Source: Membranipora membranacea
Lineage: Eukaryota; Bryozoa; Gymnolaemata; Cheilostomatida; Membraniporidae
Direction: 5' to 3'
NCBI GenBank assembly: GCA_914767715.1
Contig: OU612067.1
Location: 17,613,001-17,677,000, forward strand
DNA: 64,000 nucleotides
Shown: positions 43,623-55,440 of the stretch, piece by piece
Position numbering within the stretch: the stretch's first letter is position 1
How the letters are laid out: each line of letters starts with the position of its first letter
Program-made: the position numbers and the translations under genes
Notes under the pieces: model-generated
The model's database searches: none
Told to the model about the DNA's origin: nothing
Seen by the model: only the letters and a program-made list of their open reading frames with translations

Positions 43623-46600
43623 CTATTTAATGTCGAACAGTAAGATACCAGAATCACCACATGCCGTGACAAGCTTATTGCCGGAGACTGAAATTGTGTT
43701 GATTGTGGCAACTTTGTTCAGGTCTGGATGAGTAAGCTCTGTCATCAACTGGCCTAGAATAAAGAAAAAACTGCGTTATTGATACTGATAATGAGTTTCT
43801 AACACTGCTTCTATTCAAAGCTGGATCACAGCATCATGGATTCAAAACATCTTGAGTGAAATCATCACAAGCAGAGACTGTAATTTTGGTATTTGACATT
43901 CTCATGTGAGACACTCTGGCATCCTATACACTGACCTGTACTGGAGTTGACGACATATATTTTCTTTGCGTTCTGGCTGGCCACATAGATAAGTCCAGCT
44001 GAATCTGATGTGATATCTACAGGTGAATCAAGGCCATCAAGAATCCAGACAGGGTTTCTGTTGGGGATTGAATACTTGTAGAGCTTACCATTGGTCTCAC
44101 CACTTACTATGACCTCCGAACGAGATATCATGTGCAATCCCCAGAACGAAGTTATACCAGCTAGCTGAAATGTATAGACCCTCAGATCAGTTATTTACTG
44201 TGAATGCGTCATCAACCCATCCCCATTGGAAAAGTCCGAACAGCTCAACTAAAGACGAATAATTTATTTTTGAGGAATCAGAATGCTCTGAAATCATAAG
44301 AGGTAGAGTAGGAAAAATATAGACGGGCCAAGTAGATAAGTTAATCACAAAGTCACAAGCCGTGTTAAAGTGAGATTATTATTAACTAAAACTTAATTTC
44401 AAAATTTGATTGAATCCTTTACACGTAACCTTAAATTGTATTAAAGTTCTGAGAACAGTAAAAAGTTAAGATGGAATGGGTTTTTGGGCGACAGCAAACT
44501 TTAAGGCGACCATTCGAAAAGAGCAGTGGTATGTATGGAATAAAATAATAAGAGGTTTCAATAGCGTTAATCGTTGGTACTTACCCTTACACCGAAGTGT
44601 TCGTTGGTTGCTAAAGAGCATACAGTAAGCTTCACAGTAGAATCATCAGCAGATGAAAGGGTACAAATTCGATCATAAAGTGCACCTATACCGGCAAAAT
44701 GCCGTATCTTCTCCTCAGACATCCAAAAAGCAGTTTTCAGAGGTGAGGGATCATCATGCAACATCGGCTTAAGCCACAACGTCAGTATATACCCATCTTT
44801 GTCCGGAACCTTAATTTGCCTCTCAACAGCAATACTACTTTTTATCTTCCCCATATTGTCTAATGTATCAGCTGAAATGACGGCTAGTTTTTCATTCATT
44901 ACTGCGCACAAGAACTTGTTTTCAGATATGCACCCTATCCGATCTGATCTTATCCACTCAGCAGAAAGCGCTTTATAAGATTCAGTGTTCAATAACTCCA
45001 ATCTGTGTGGCTGGGGAGAAGTTTTCAACATGTCCCCCAATTCACCTGTAATGACACACATAATCATGAGTTGATGGGTGTAAATGTGATGTATCGTTGT
45101 GCAATTTGGTGTTTCTTATCCCACAGCCATACACCCTGTCCCCCTATGTATCTCTGTTTGCAAAGGAAACTTACCACATGATAAGAATAATGAGAAGAGC
45201 TTCACATCTTTTGATGCTTCTGTAGAGCCAGCTAGTAGCTTCTCTGTATCACCAACTCTATACTGAACATTGCGTATTATGTGAACTTCTCGACTATGGT
45301 TTGTAAAATCACTTAAAGAAGTGCGGGCCGCTGTGAGCTGCTCCCGCTCATTCCTGAGGCGCTCTGCTTTCTCTTCTACCGCATGAGTGTTTACATTGAG
45401 ACATTCAGTTAACTCCTCCTCTATAGTTTCACCTTGTTCTTGTATCTGTCTCACCTGAGTTTATGATAAAAAAAAAGAAAATGTATGAACACCTAGAGTC
45501 CTAGATAGTCTGAGGACTAGAGTTACAGCTACCTTGTTGTGTCAAACTCTTGTGAATAAGCTTTTTATTTATACACCTGTGGTATACTGCACAGCTCTAG
45601 ATACTGCACAGTCTCTAGATAATATACTGATTATTTGGGTATATCTTGATTCTTGACATTTCAGTAGTTACCCAATTCAATTTGTGCTGTGAACAGGAAT
45701 TCTGCAGCGCAACATGATGGATGAATTATTTCTGGGGTGATCAACGACAAAACTTGTGATCCTATTATGTCCAAATTTGCAGATCAAACTTACCAGCTCT
45801 TCAACCTTTACCTTCACCTCCATCTTTAGAGATTGCATTCTCTCCTCTAGAGAATCGAGTTTGGCCCAGCATTTCTTCTCTGCTTGAGCAAAAACATCTT
45901 CAGTATCCAATAACTTCTTTGTCAATGACTTCAGTCTTTCTGTACATATATTGGTAAACACAGCTACTTCTTTCAGAACATGGAATTTTCTCACTCCCAT
46001 TCTTGTGCCTACAATGACAAAAAAAACAACTTTTTCTCTATAGTTAGGTAACGGCCAATCGCCAGAAAAATGTACGATTGGAATATATTTTTGCAAAGAC
46101 ATGCAAAAGGATTACACTACCAAACATATGGAAAAATGTTTATATTGGACGTGGTACATACTTGAGTTTTTGCAGACGACCCTCGGATCACATCTGGTAC
46201 AAAACAACTCATTACACAAAGTACAGACTTCTATGAGACGATGTGCCGGATGCTCTTTGCAGAACGGTGATTCATACAGGCCTGGATACTGCTCATAAGC
46301 TTCAGCTCGAATTTTCTCGTGTTTTGTGTTTAAGACTTTTTCAACAAAGTGATCATGTGGCTAAGAATAAATTGACATTGCATGGCTATAATACAGTTCT
46401 CTACAATGCAAGCAAGCTATCTTTCTCATGGAGACTCCAATGGGTTTTCCTATGTAATACAAATTAGTTAAGAGACAGAGCATAAACAAAAGGCAGAACA
46501 ATTATTTCATAGATTTAAGAGAAACATATTACCAAAATGTGTTCTATACACATCCTCTTGTCACAGTCGAGACAGTAAGCGTTTGCAGGTTTGTCGCAGG

Positions 46601-47303
46601 CATCACATCTGGTTGTTCGGACTTGTGACGCGTGATCCTCTGTGGTTGATGTAGGAGCATTGAATCCCTCTAAGATAACCTTGTGATCAGGAAGAGCGTA
46701 CAATACTATATCTCCCATAATGCTCCTGTAAATGAAAATAATCCATCTTCTTTGTGAGATAAACTTTCCCACCTTTGACTACGAGTGAATCAGGGGTATT
46801 TAATGGTTTTCTGACTATTGAAGTTTGCGAGTAGAGAGGTCTGTGGTCAATCTGTCTGGGTTTGAGAGGTAACCTCAACCCTAATCAAGGTGTCACCGAT
46901 CCATGTATAAAACCGTCTTAAACAAAAACTGTTTTGGTTTATTTCTCACGCTATACCTATATGAACATACTCATCCGAGCATTGCGATCCACACTCAAGC
47001 TTCACACATTCAGGAACTCTTCTCATTGGGTTTATGTTCTTAGCAATAAACAATTAGAATGATACTAATGGAAGATTGATAAATGTCAGGTCAGCTGTAT
47101 CACGAAATGACTTACTTGCACTTTTCACACATGATGGACCCGTTCAGTTTGTGAAAATCTTCTCGCACACAGGGCAAGCAGCTTATGTGTCCACATGGTA
47201 GAGTCTTTGGTTGGTCCATCTCTTCCACAGGTCTCATACAATAGCCACAGCATGTCTCTGGTTCCTGCTCCTCATAGTCTGTGCTGAGTGCAGCTTCGGC
47301 CAT
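43623..47303 (-). CDS. TRIM-type RING/B-box/coiled-coil/beta-propeller protein, copy B, complete
   Basis: Nine exons on the minus strand: 47303-47116, 46873-46773, 46711-46533, 46360-46162, 46008-45794, 45454-45175, 45045-44585, 44164-43936, 43753-43623. They sum to 1,983 bp, i.e. 660 aa plus stop, all GT-AG with consistent phase. Order: C3HC4 RING (residues 18-63), linker, B-box 1 (CDACDKPANAYCLDCDKRMC), B-box 2 (FCKEH...CTLCNELFCTRC), coiled coil over two exons, then a repeat-containing C-terminus (SGETNGKLYKYS, SDSAGLIYVAS, SGNKLVTACGDSGILLFDI) like NHL/WD blades. Probable E3 ubiquitin ligase of the TRIM2/3/45/56-like type. The acceptor at 46711 is weaker than one 14 bp upstream (46725) but is the only one that keeps the frame. 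Confidence 0.9.
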
Positions 47304-49339
47304 TTGGTTTTTATCTTGAGTGGCAATATTTTGCGATAGTATTTAGTAGTGCCTTTTTCCCTTCCTTTCAATTTCCGAAAAACAACAAAACACCAATACT
47401 GCAACTGCTGTGTAAACAAGCATGGAACATATTGATAAGATCTGAAGCCATTGAACAGCACTGCTTACATGATCTAGTAAACATTTACACTCCGGTCATA
47501 CCAACACGACGATCTACTTGCCTCAAAGCAGTATCAAAGTCATGAACAGTGCTAAGACCAAACTGCCAAATGAAGGATGACAAGTTGACGACTACAGATA
47601 CTTTCTTTTATTACTCATTTTTCTCTTTTTACTCAACAAGCTGATCAGCTCTCTGTCTATGTCTTTTAAGTCTTTTGATGATCAGTAAAAAATTTTCTCA
47701 TCGGCTTAAATCCACGATCGAAGCAATAAAGCCCGTTATATATATAATATGAGGAAACCCCTGTGATAGTGAATAAATTATCCATCAATTTTTTCTGTTT
47801 AGCAATAACACACACTCAAGACTAAGTTACTAAAGAGCCTTTCACTGTACTCATTAACCAAATAGAGCTGAACATTTATACATGTAAAAAACTGGGATAC
47901 CAGTTTTCTGCCCATTGCAAAGTCTTGTTGGGAGCAGGGAGGTTCATAGTTGAAAGGAGCAATATAGCAGACCTTGATCCAATAGTTTGTAAGTTTGAAT
48001 GTGTAAAGGTATTGCACCTGTGTTATCTGCAGTGTTCTAGTTTCCCTGTCGATCCTCAAAGCAGTGTCAGTCCATCTTCTGTCTTGTCAGCAGCAGTAGC
48101 TGTTGAACTAAGCAAAAATACTGTGTCTAGAACAACATTCCAAATCAATATAATAACGATTATTGTTTAACTTCAACGGCTTGTAAAAACCTAGCATTTG
48201 TTTCATTATATTTGTGAGTTGAGAAATATATAATGTATTATGAACAAGTTTATGGTCTATAGAATTATTTTGTTGACTGAGAACAAATCAATATCAATAT
48301 CAACGCTGTACTTATGTAACTTTTCTTTCAGAAAAAAACACTCAGAGCTCTGTTAGGTAAAAGCAAGGGGTACATGTAAACTTGTAGCCGGTCATATGAC
48401 ATAGGGTGTTGAGGATGGTACAGGGAAGCAGGGTGGCTGACTGTAATGGCCAAGATAAAAGACACTTTGATTTGCATTGCATCGGGAAATGCAGAGCAAT
48501 TCCTGGAATGTGTCAAGGGTAATTATTCTTTCATACTTCACTTCCTACTTCACTGTGTATTTTTTGCAACAGTAAAAACTATGCTACTCTTGTAACAAAT
48601 GTTTTTTTATAATTAACAATTGCATCTACATTTTTTTTAAGCTCACATGCCTGGTGAAATAAATGCAAAGAAATTAAATTACCAATAATATATTGATTCC
48701 GATGCCTCACAAAACTGCAGTGCATGATGGTATTACGATCAGTCTTATCCTTGGTATGGCAATATTACGATTACTTTCTGAATGGTGTGAACCAAGCTAT
48801 ACTGGAAATAACAAGTATGTCTACAGGCTGGAGTCAGCATAAAGTCGCAGACTAGAACAATTTTTTCCCGTTTTTAAGGTAAACTGCCAGCGGCTCAAGG
48901 AGAGCAACTCCGAAACAGGTAAATTGGAATTAACTTGATCTAGCTGCAGTCTACCAGAACCAAATCTATGCTGGAACTGGCAAATCTGGATCTATACTGG
49001 TCAGTTAGTAATAATGTATACGCTGCAGGGTGGCAGGAATCTGCACAAAGATCGATTAGATATAAAATCCAAAAACATGGCAGAAGAGTTCATTTACTAC
49101 ACAAGGATTTCTGATAATCCAGAACCCAGCATTAGAGCAAATGTTGATCTTGATGAGCCAAACAATTAAGAATTTAGTTTTAATTAATCAATTTAAAATA
49201 TTACCAACTTGCCTTCCTAATTTTTATTTTATCTCTGAATTAAACTCTGATTGATACGGGAACTTGGAAACTGCTAAAATAGCTTGAGTCATAAAGCTGG
49301 CATTTATTTGATTTGATGTATTATGATCTTGTTTTGCAG
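47304..49339. other. Divergent intergenic region between TRIM-type gene and receptor B
   Basis: The two genes point away from each other, so both promoters should be here. The empty site of the LTR insertion is at about 47606-47611. I recognise no signal-peptide exon for the receptor. Confidence 0.45.
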
Positions 49340-52300
49340 TCATAAAATCATCAAATATCTCAGTAATGGTTCCATCTACTCTGCCTGGATCTGGACAATC
49401 TCCTAAGGAAGGTTATTTGATGAGCCATTCAGGATTCAGCTTTTCTCCTCATAACTTTCCAGTTCCACCACCCAGTGGAAGTCTTCTCTTCTCTGTGGCA
49501 ACTCAAACATCATTGAAATGGCTCTACATAAACCTGATTTATTTAGATATCACAGAATCTTCAAGGGAATGTGATACTGACTCTGCAGTGCTCACAATAT
49601 TCAATAGAGAACCTCTACTATTTTCGTCCTGTGAATATACCAAATCTTCTCCAGAAAACTTTGTCACTCTAGGTAAATCAAGTTTAACTCTCAATTTCAC
49701 TTACGCAAAGAAAGATACAGGCAGAAGAGGATTTCTTCTCTATTACAAGGGTAAATAACCTAAAGAAGGCTGCTGGAAGTTACCTGACCCCCAATCATGT
49801 CAGTTGATGTATTTTGTCCCGCTTGAGGTAAACTCCCTAGCTCCATCCTACTTGTCCTGTGTTTCTGATAGGCGAGTGGCGCTATACTGTGTAACATATA
49901 TTATGTATTGTCTATACATGAAAAATTAGATGAGCACTGCTTCACTTTTGCTACCATACCTGGCATTTGTCTTAAGCTGTGGCTCCACGTGACGATTTTT
50001 ACATCGATTTGGTGTCACGAGTGGTTAATCGGTGGATCTGCACGAGTGATTACTCGTGTTAAGTGGACATCAAACTTGTTGGTCTTTTGCCCGAGTGATC
50101 TAGACGATCCTCTATGCTGATTGGTTGTTGATTGCTTGCTTAGATAATTACGCGGTTAAACACGTCATCTATCAAATCGTGACAGGCTATCAAAAATAAA
50201 GGAGTTGATAATATCTGTAGTTAAATCACATCCTCCTATTTATGATAAAAAAGACCATAACTACAAAGATAGGAGTGGTGCTGTAGTGAAAATATGGAAG
50301 GTATCACTTGGAAATGGAAGCTGTCCTGACATGACATCCATAGTGTAGCATAGGAAAATCAATTTTACAGAAGAATGAAATTTTATTTGGTGAAGATTCA
50401 ACAGACAAAGACCCGGATTTAATATGACACTATATCCGGTCATTTGTTAACACGCCCATAAAATATCATTGGTCAATCGATTGAACTGAGGGAGTTAATT
50501 GGTCAATCTAGGCACCTGGTTTATTACCCCACTATAACTCACTAAACCATCGAGTAATAACTCATAGGCCTGTGTAGCAGTGTGAGATCGGCCTAGCATG
50601 TCTAGACATGCCATCGGCCTGTGATTACATCGTTACGTGGAGCTACAGCTTTACACATGGCAGACAATTCTATTGTCTGCTCTTACATTCCTCTACCCTA
50701 GTAACATTTAAGATGCTGGTCATTTTAGGTTTAGTCGTATGGATTAAAACTCCTCCTACAGGGAAAATTATGAGTGTAATTAGTGGCCTCCGTGTTTGCC
50801 TGCATGGAGTATCTTTATTTTTACGATATAAATTTACTCGACTATTAAACTATTCAGACTATTATTATTGATGTTGATACTGAACATTGGCAAAGTAAGG
50901 GTATGTAACTTGTAAGTCCCAGGGGCCAATATGTTGATGGTAAGTGCTTAAAGTGTATTTCACCTCAGTTCAATATTTTAGTACTAGTACAAAGTACAAA
51001 CATGAACTTATTTGGGACCAAAAAGCCATATTAGCCCTACCTGGTGGTAAGAAACGCTCTCAGAGCATCAGCGGCCGGGGCGCTATCCTAGTTCCCGTTG
51101 GGGGGCTCACAACGCCCCCAAACCACCAGGTGGAGCACTCGGGTGCTTTGCCTCCTCTAAGCGGTGCAGTATCGCTGTAAATTGAAATTGAATTTAGATT
51201 ACTTGGCAAGTATGAATGCCCCAAGAAATGAAACTCTATGGTTACAGTTGTCCAGTGTGAAACTCCTGTCCATGCTCTTGATACAAAACGTGCTGGAGAC
51301 GGGAAAGGAAATGAATTCAACGTTACCTGTGATCGAGGACAACAGCTATCAGACTCAGTAAGCTCAACAAAATTCTCATGTGAACTAGATGGAGAATGGC
51401 AGCCATACAGGCCGATTTGTAATTCGAAAGACCAATTAACAACATCTCAAACAGAAACTGCAAAGACATCATCAACAACAATCTCAACTACAACATTGTC
51501 CACACCAACAACAAAAACAACTCCAGATGCTGTAGGGGAGACGACTTCGACCACTCTCGCAGATACGGGAATAAGTTCATCTTCAGTAATCCACGTCACC
51601 TCCACTCAGAAGACCATCACAGGTTAGCTTAAGCAGATCACAAAACCATTTAGTAAAAGGTTGCGCACAAATGACAAAACATGATACATTCTAACGCCAT
51701 CCTTTTACGATGTTTGTCTTGTTGTCCTGGTTTGCTTCAGCCTTCAACCATTTGTTATATCCTTTGAAAATGCATTCATAATTGAATCGTCGATGATGTT
51801 GGCTGATTTTACATAATGTTAAAAACCACACTCCAACACCCACTCCTTCAACTCCACTGTCACCCTTCTAAACCTCCTTCTCCCAAGACAATATTATTAA
51901 TTTCCAAATTGGTACTTATGATTTAAAATTTAATTAATATGGCTATGATCGTGACCAGACCAGGTCTGGAAATTTTGCCACCCAAAAAGAAGGTAAAACC
52001 TGATAACAACCTTACCTTGCTGGTACCCAAATATCCTTATCGCCTATGTATCTGGAATTACTAAAAACATCAGGTATGTTATAACTTACATCCATTGGCC
52101 AGATTATCCTGGGAATTCCAAATGATGCATTGTGGGAATGCTGCTAATACTAGTGACTCAACACTATATCAACTGCACATGGTTTTTATATACCCTAACA
52201 TATCATTGCTGGAATTCACATTAAGCTTTACCACATGTAGATAATGATGGAGCTATAGGAAACTGTTCTAGTGTATTTGACAAGAAATTGATCATTGCGG

Positions 52301-52786
52301 TCGGAAGCGGTGGCCTTGTTCTACTTGCACTACTCAGTATCACAGTAGTTGTCCTCTCGCTAAAGCTAGCCAAGTACAATAGAATGGATCCCTACAACAA
52401 AACTCATACTCCAACGAATGATGAAGCAAGAAATAGCAGTAGCTATGATTACATAGACAGCAGGGAACTGAAAATAAGGCCAACACTTCAACCAACTGAA
52501 GCTAAAAGAGGAGGCAACTTTCCTAAATCTGATCAACCAATCACTAGTTCTAGTGGTATGTTCTATGCGTTTGTCCTCATACCGTCAATAAATTGAGATT
52601 GCTTGAATATCACTTTAAAATGCAGAGAAAATAGTGCTGCATGATATCAGACTGTTTGAAGAATAATATTATTCTGGTTTAGTCTACCTCATTACTATTG
52701 TTACTATTACAGGTAATTATGACACCCTCATCCACACGTCAGATCAGAGTGACGATCACCGATACTCTACTTTGGAGCAGCCCTGA
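49340..52786 (+). CDS. CUB-sushi-mucin-stalk type I membrane receptor, copy B (5' end not found)
   Basis: Exons 49340-49750 (CUB-like), 51248-51622 (sushi plus stalk), 52241-52555 (TM and tail), 52713-52786 (tail end, TGA), all in phase. The sushi domain has its four cysteines (QCETP, NVTCDRG, FSCELDGEW, RPICNS). The stalk is rich in Thr/Ser (TTSQTETAKTSSTTISTTTL). The cytoplasmic tail has SSYDYIDS, then YDTL and, 11 residues later, YSTL: spacing like a loose ITAM. The 676-bp MITE lies in the first intron. The 6-bp longer CUB exon and many replacements distinguish it from copy A. Confidence 0.8.
49972..49974. repeat. Target-site duplication TTA of the MITE (left; right copy 50651-50653)
   Basis: Copy A has the uninterrupted site gtcttacacatgg near 9918-9930, with TTA once. 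Confidence 0.88.
49975..50650. mobile_element. 676-bp MITE, PIF/Harbinger-like
   Basis: Ends are AGCTGTGGCTCCACGTGACG and, inverted, AGCTGTAGCTCCACGTAACG: terminal inverted repeats of at least 21 bp with two mismatches. It is flanked by TTA on both sides and absent from copy A, so the ends are exact. A 3-bp TTA/TWA duplication is typical of PIF/Harbinger. It has no transposase frame and is non-autonomous. Confidence 0.88.
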
Positions 52787-55440
52787 GCTTAATTCCATCC
52801 ATTGATTAATCGGATTTGGTGCAAAAGTTTCACAGAGCTACCAGTAAACTGGAAATGAGTCAAGGCAACTTTTAACCGAGATAAGTGTCTGTACCCCAAA
52901 ATAGTGTTGACAACAGCAGATCTAGGATACAAGTTAATACCACAATCAATCTTGACACAACAGAGTTATAACCTAAATATCAAAATGTATTTATCTTCCG
53001 AGCATTCTTTCATTTGTTTTTTTTTCATGTCCTAGTTCCTTGTCAGTGTTGATTGACTTCTTCATGATTTGTCTGATTTTGGTTGTTTGTCGTTTTGTTT
53101 GCTGTTTGGACTGTAAAAAGTACTTTTAATTTTTTAATCTGATTGTTGAATGATTCAACCACAGCTTTTTTAATATGTATAACATCCAAAATGTTCTAAC
53201 AATTGGAATTGCATTTCAAATCTGTATGGTGGTAGCCTTGATGAGTTCTGAACACTGTCTTAATTACTAAAAGCTATATAGTGTTTTTTATCTAACTCAA
53301 AAGCACATAATCACAGTGTGTCTTTTTATGTGTGTCTATCTATTGATTTACCAGATTCTCAATGACGTATGTCGTATGACAATGAGTTTTCTCTTCCTGT
53401 ATAAAGATAGGACAACTATGCACACTGATTACATATGCATGGAAGCAATAATTTCAGGCATTAATCAATTCAAATATGCTGATACAAATCCCACTGAGAT
53501 AGCGTTACTGACAGCGTTAATATGTTCCTGGCCATTTTATCACTGCATGCCCCTTTTACATGGAGCCAGCATCAAGAAGCTCTGAGTATTCATTCCTGCG
53601 AGATCCTGTCTTTGAGCTGAGACTGAAGTTTTAAGTTTGAAAGAGTGATTGCTACTCACTGAAAGGTGATTCACACCGCAGCAGCCTTGAGGCCAAATCA
53701 TACAATAATCGACATCGCAGTTAGATTAGTTTGTGTTACGCTTACGTAGCTTGTCTTGGTGGATGATGATCCGCTTGTAAGGACATCTAAACCTTTCTTG
53801 AAGTATTTAACTTCAATTTACAAGAGTTCCAGCAGTAACATAGGCTGTAATTAGGGCCTACCCCGTTGGCCCATACAATATGTGTCTCACATACCGAGAC
53901 TTCTGACTTTAGGCAAAATGGGTAGTGTACTGATTATCCCCCCTCCAAATTGCCGACAAATTCACATGAGACCTTTGGTGCAACGATTAGGGTGTTCGAA
54001 GCCGTAAACCTAAATACATACATACAAATACATATATATATATATAAATACAAAAGTTATGAGGAGAAGAAATTGATCACTGATAATGTAAATCAGAAGA
54101 ATGATGAAGATGGAAACTGATGATGAACAATAACGAACGAATGCTTGAATTGGTTTGAGGGAGACTGAAAGTTATACATGCTAATGCTGTTTTGTACCTA
54201 CTTACACTTGTAATGATAAGACAAGACGACTCGGTGGAACTGAGACACTGTTTTAATCCAATAAATAGGATGTTTGGCAAGGATTTTATTGCCTCCTTCA
54301 AAACCACTCAAATTAAATATGAACGCCAATAATGATGATGTTTTAAGTTTAATTTAGAACTGCTGTCAACTGTGAAGTCAAAATTACTCATACACTTATG
54401 CATTTAATGTTTCGCTCGTGAATGAAATCAACTGAACTTTTGATGCCGAATGATCGTTACATATATGAAAATGATTACAAAACTATGTGTATTAGTTTTA
54501 TTGAAAACCTGACGATGATCCTGCAAGGCACCTCATCAATAAGGTGAGAACAAGCAAGCAGATCAAAGATGACATGGCATATAGCTGCAGGGATGTATGA
54601 GAAGATTCTACGCTAAGGGGTTATGGAACCTATACTCTTGCGAAGCGCTAGCGTATAAATAGAAAGGATGTTTTAAACAACAAATAGTACAAGAATGTCC
54701 AAAGATTTGTAGGTTTTTCAGTTCACGATCCCGTAACTTCGATCTTCACAGTGACGGCGATCAGGTGAGGATTGAAAGGGGGTGATTCACTTTTGAGCTA
54801 TACGCTCCCCTTACCAAACAAACAACCAGACCCACCGCAGAGTTAGTTTGTTTAACCAATCAGATCAATGGGATGTCACCTGTCAACTTGTTTATATCAT
54901 CAAATGACAATTAACTAACTTATCCGAAATATTAAGGAATTTGGGATATGGAAGCCATTTTTCGGAAATCCGATTAATTTGTGTTGCAATAAATAAAAAG
55001 CAATATAATATGAGCTAAACATATAATATCTCTGCATATTCGGTACTCAGCAGTATCTACAAAGAGAGAAAAATGGTGTCACCTATTGCGTTATAATAAC
55101 TTAATTAGGCTTGTGTATAATAATGTGAAATTTCAATACAAGTGTTAGTCAAATGTTATACAAGAGCTGCATTTTCAAGTTAAGATTGTTCAAGCCCCAG
55201 CATCATCAACAGTAACATTCCCTGTGCCATTTTTGAGAACAGTCTTTCACATGTGTGTAATGTTATTGTCATTAGCTTCAATTAAAAGACATTGACAGAC
55301 CATGAGTCAATCCTTGTAGCCGAATCAATAATTAGTGGGTGGCACATGTAGGTATAGATGTAATATATAATATAATAATAATATACATAACATAATATAT
55401 AATATAATAATCTTGTAGTCAGTGTGTATGTTATCCTCTC
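52787..55440. other. Intergenic between receptors B and C
   Basis: 52787-53854 belongs to the duplication. The rest is unique, with an (at)n tract at about 54034-54050 and an ata/ataa-rich stretch at about 55358-55410. No gene seen. Confidence 0.5.

Larger units (their letters stand above)
44946..53854. repeat. Segmental duplication, copy B
   Basis: Direct counterpart of 1-13077. It lacks the LTR element but has the MITE at 49975-50650 and an extra 21 bp near 47713-47733. The match to copy A ends at 53854. Since base 1 of the window matches 44946, the leftward extent of homology is unknown. Confidence 0.95.

Noticed and set aside
48410-48530. Signal-peptide exon of receptor B (MAKIKDTLICIAS...)
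   Set aside because: The segment is too polar for a signal peptide and the phase to the CUB exon does not fit (phase 1 against the required phase 1-nt start).
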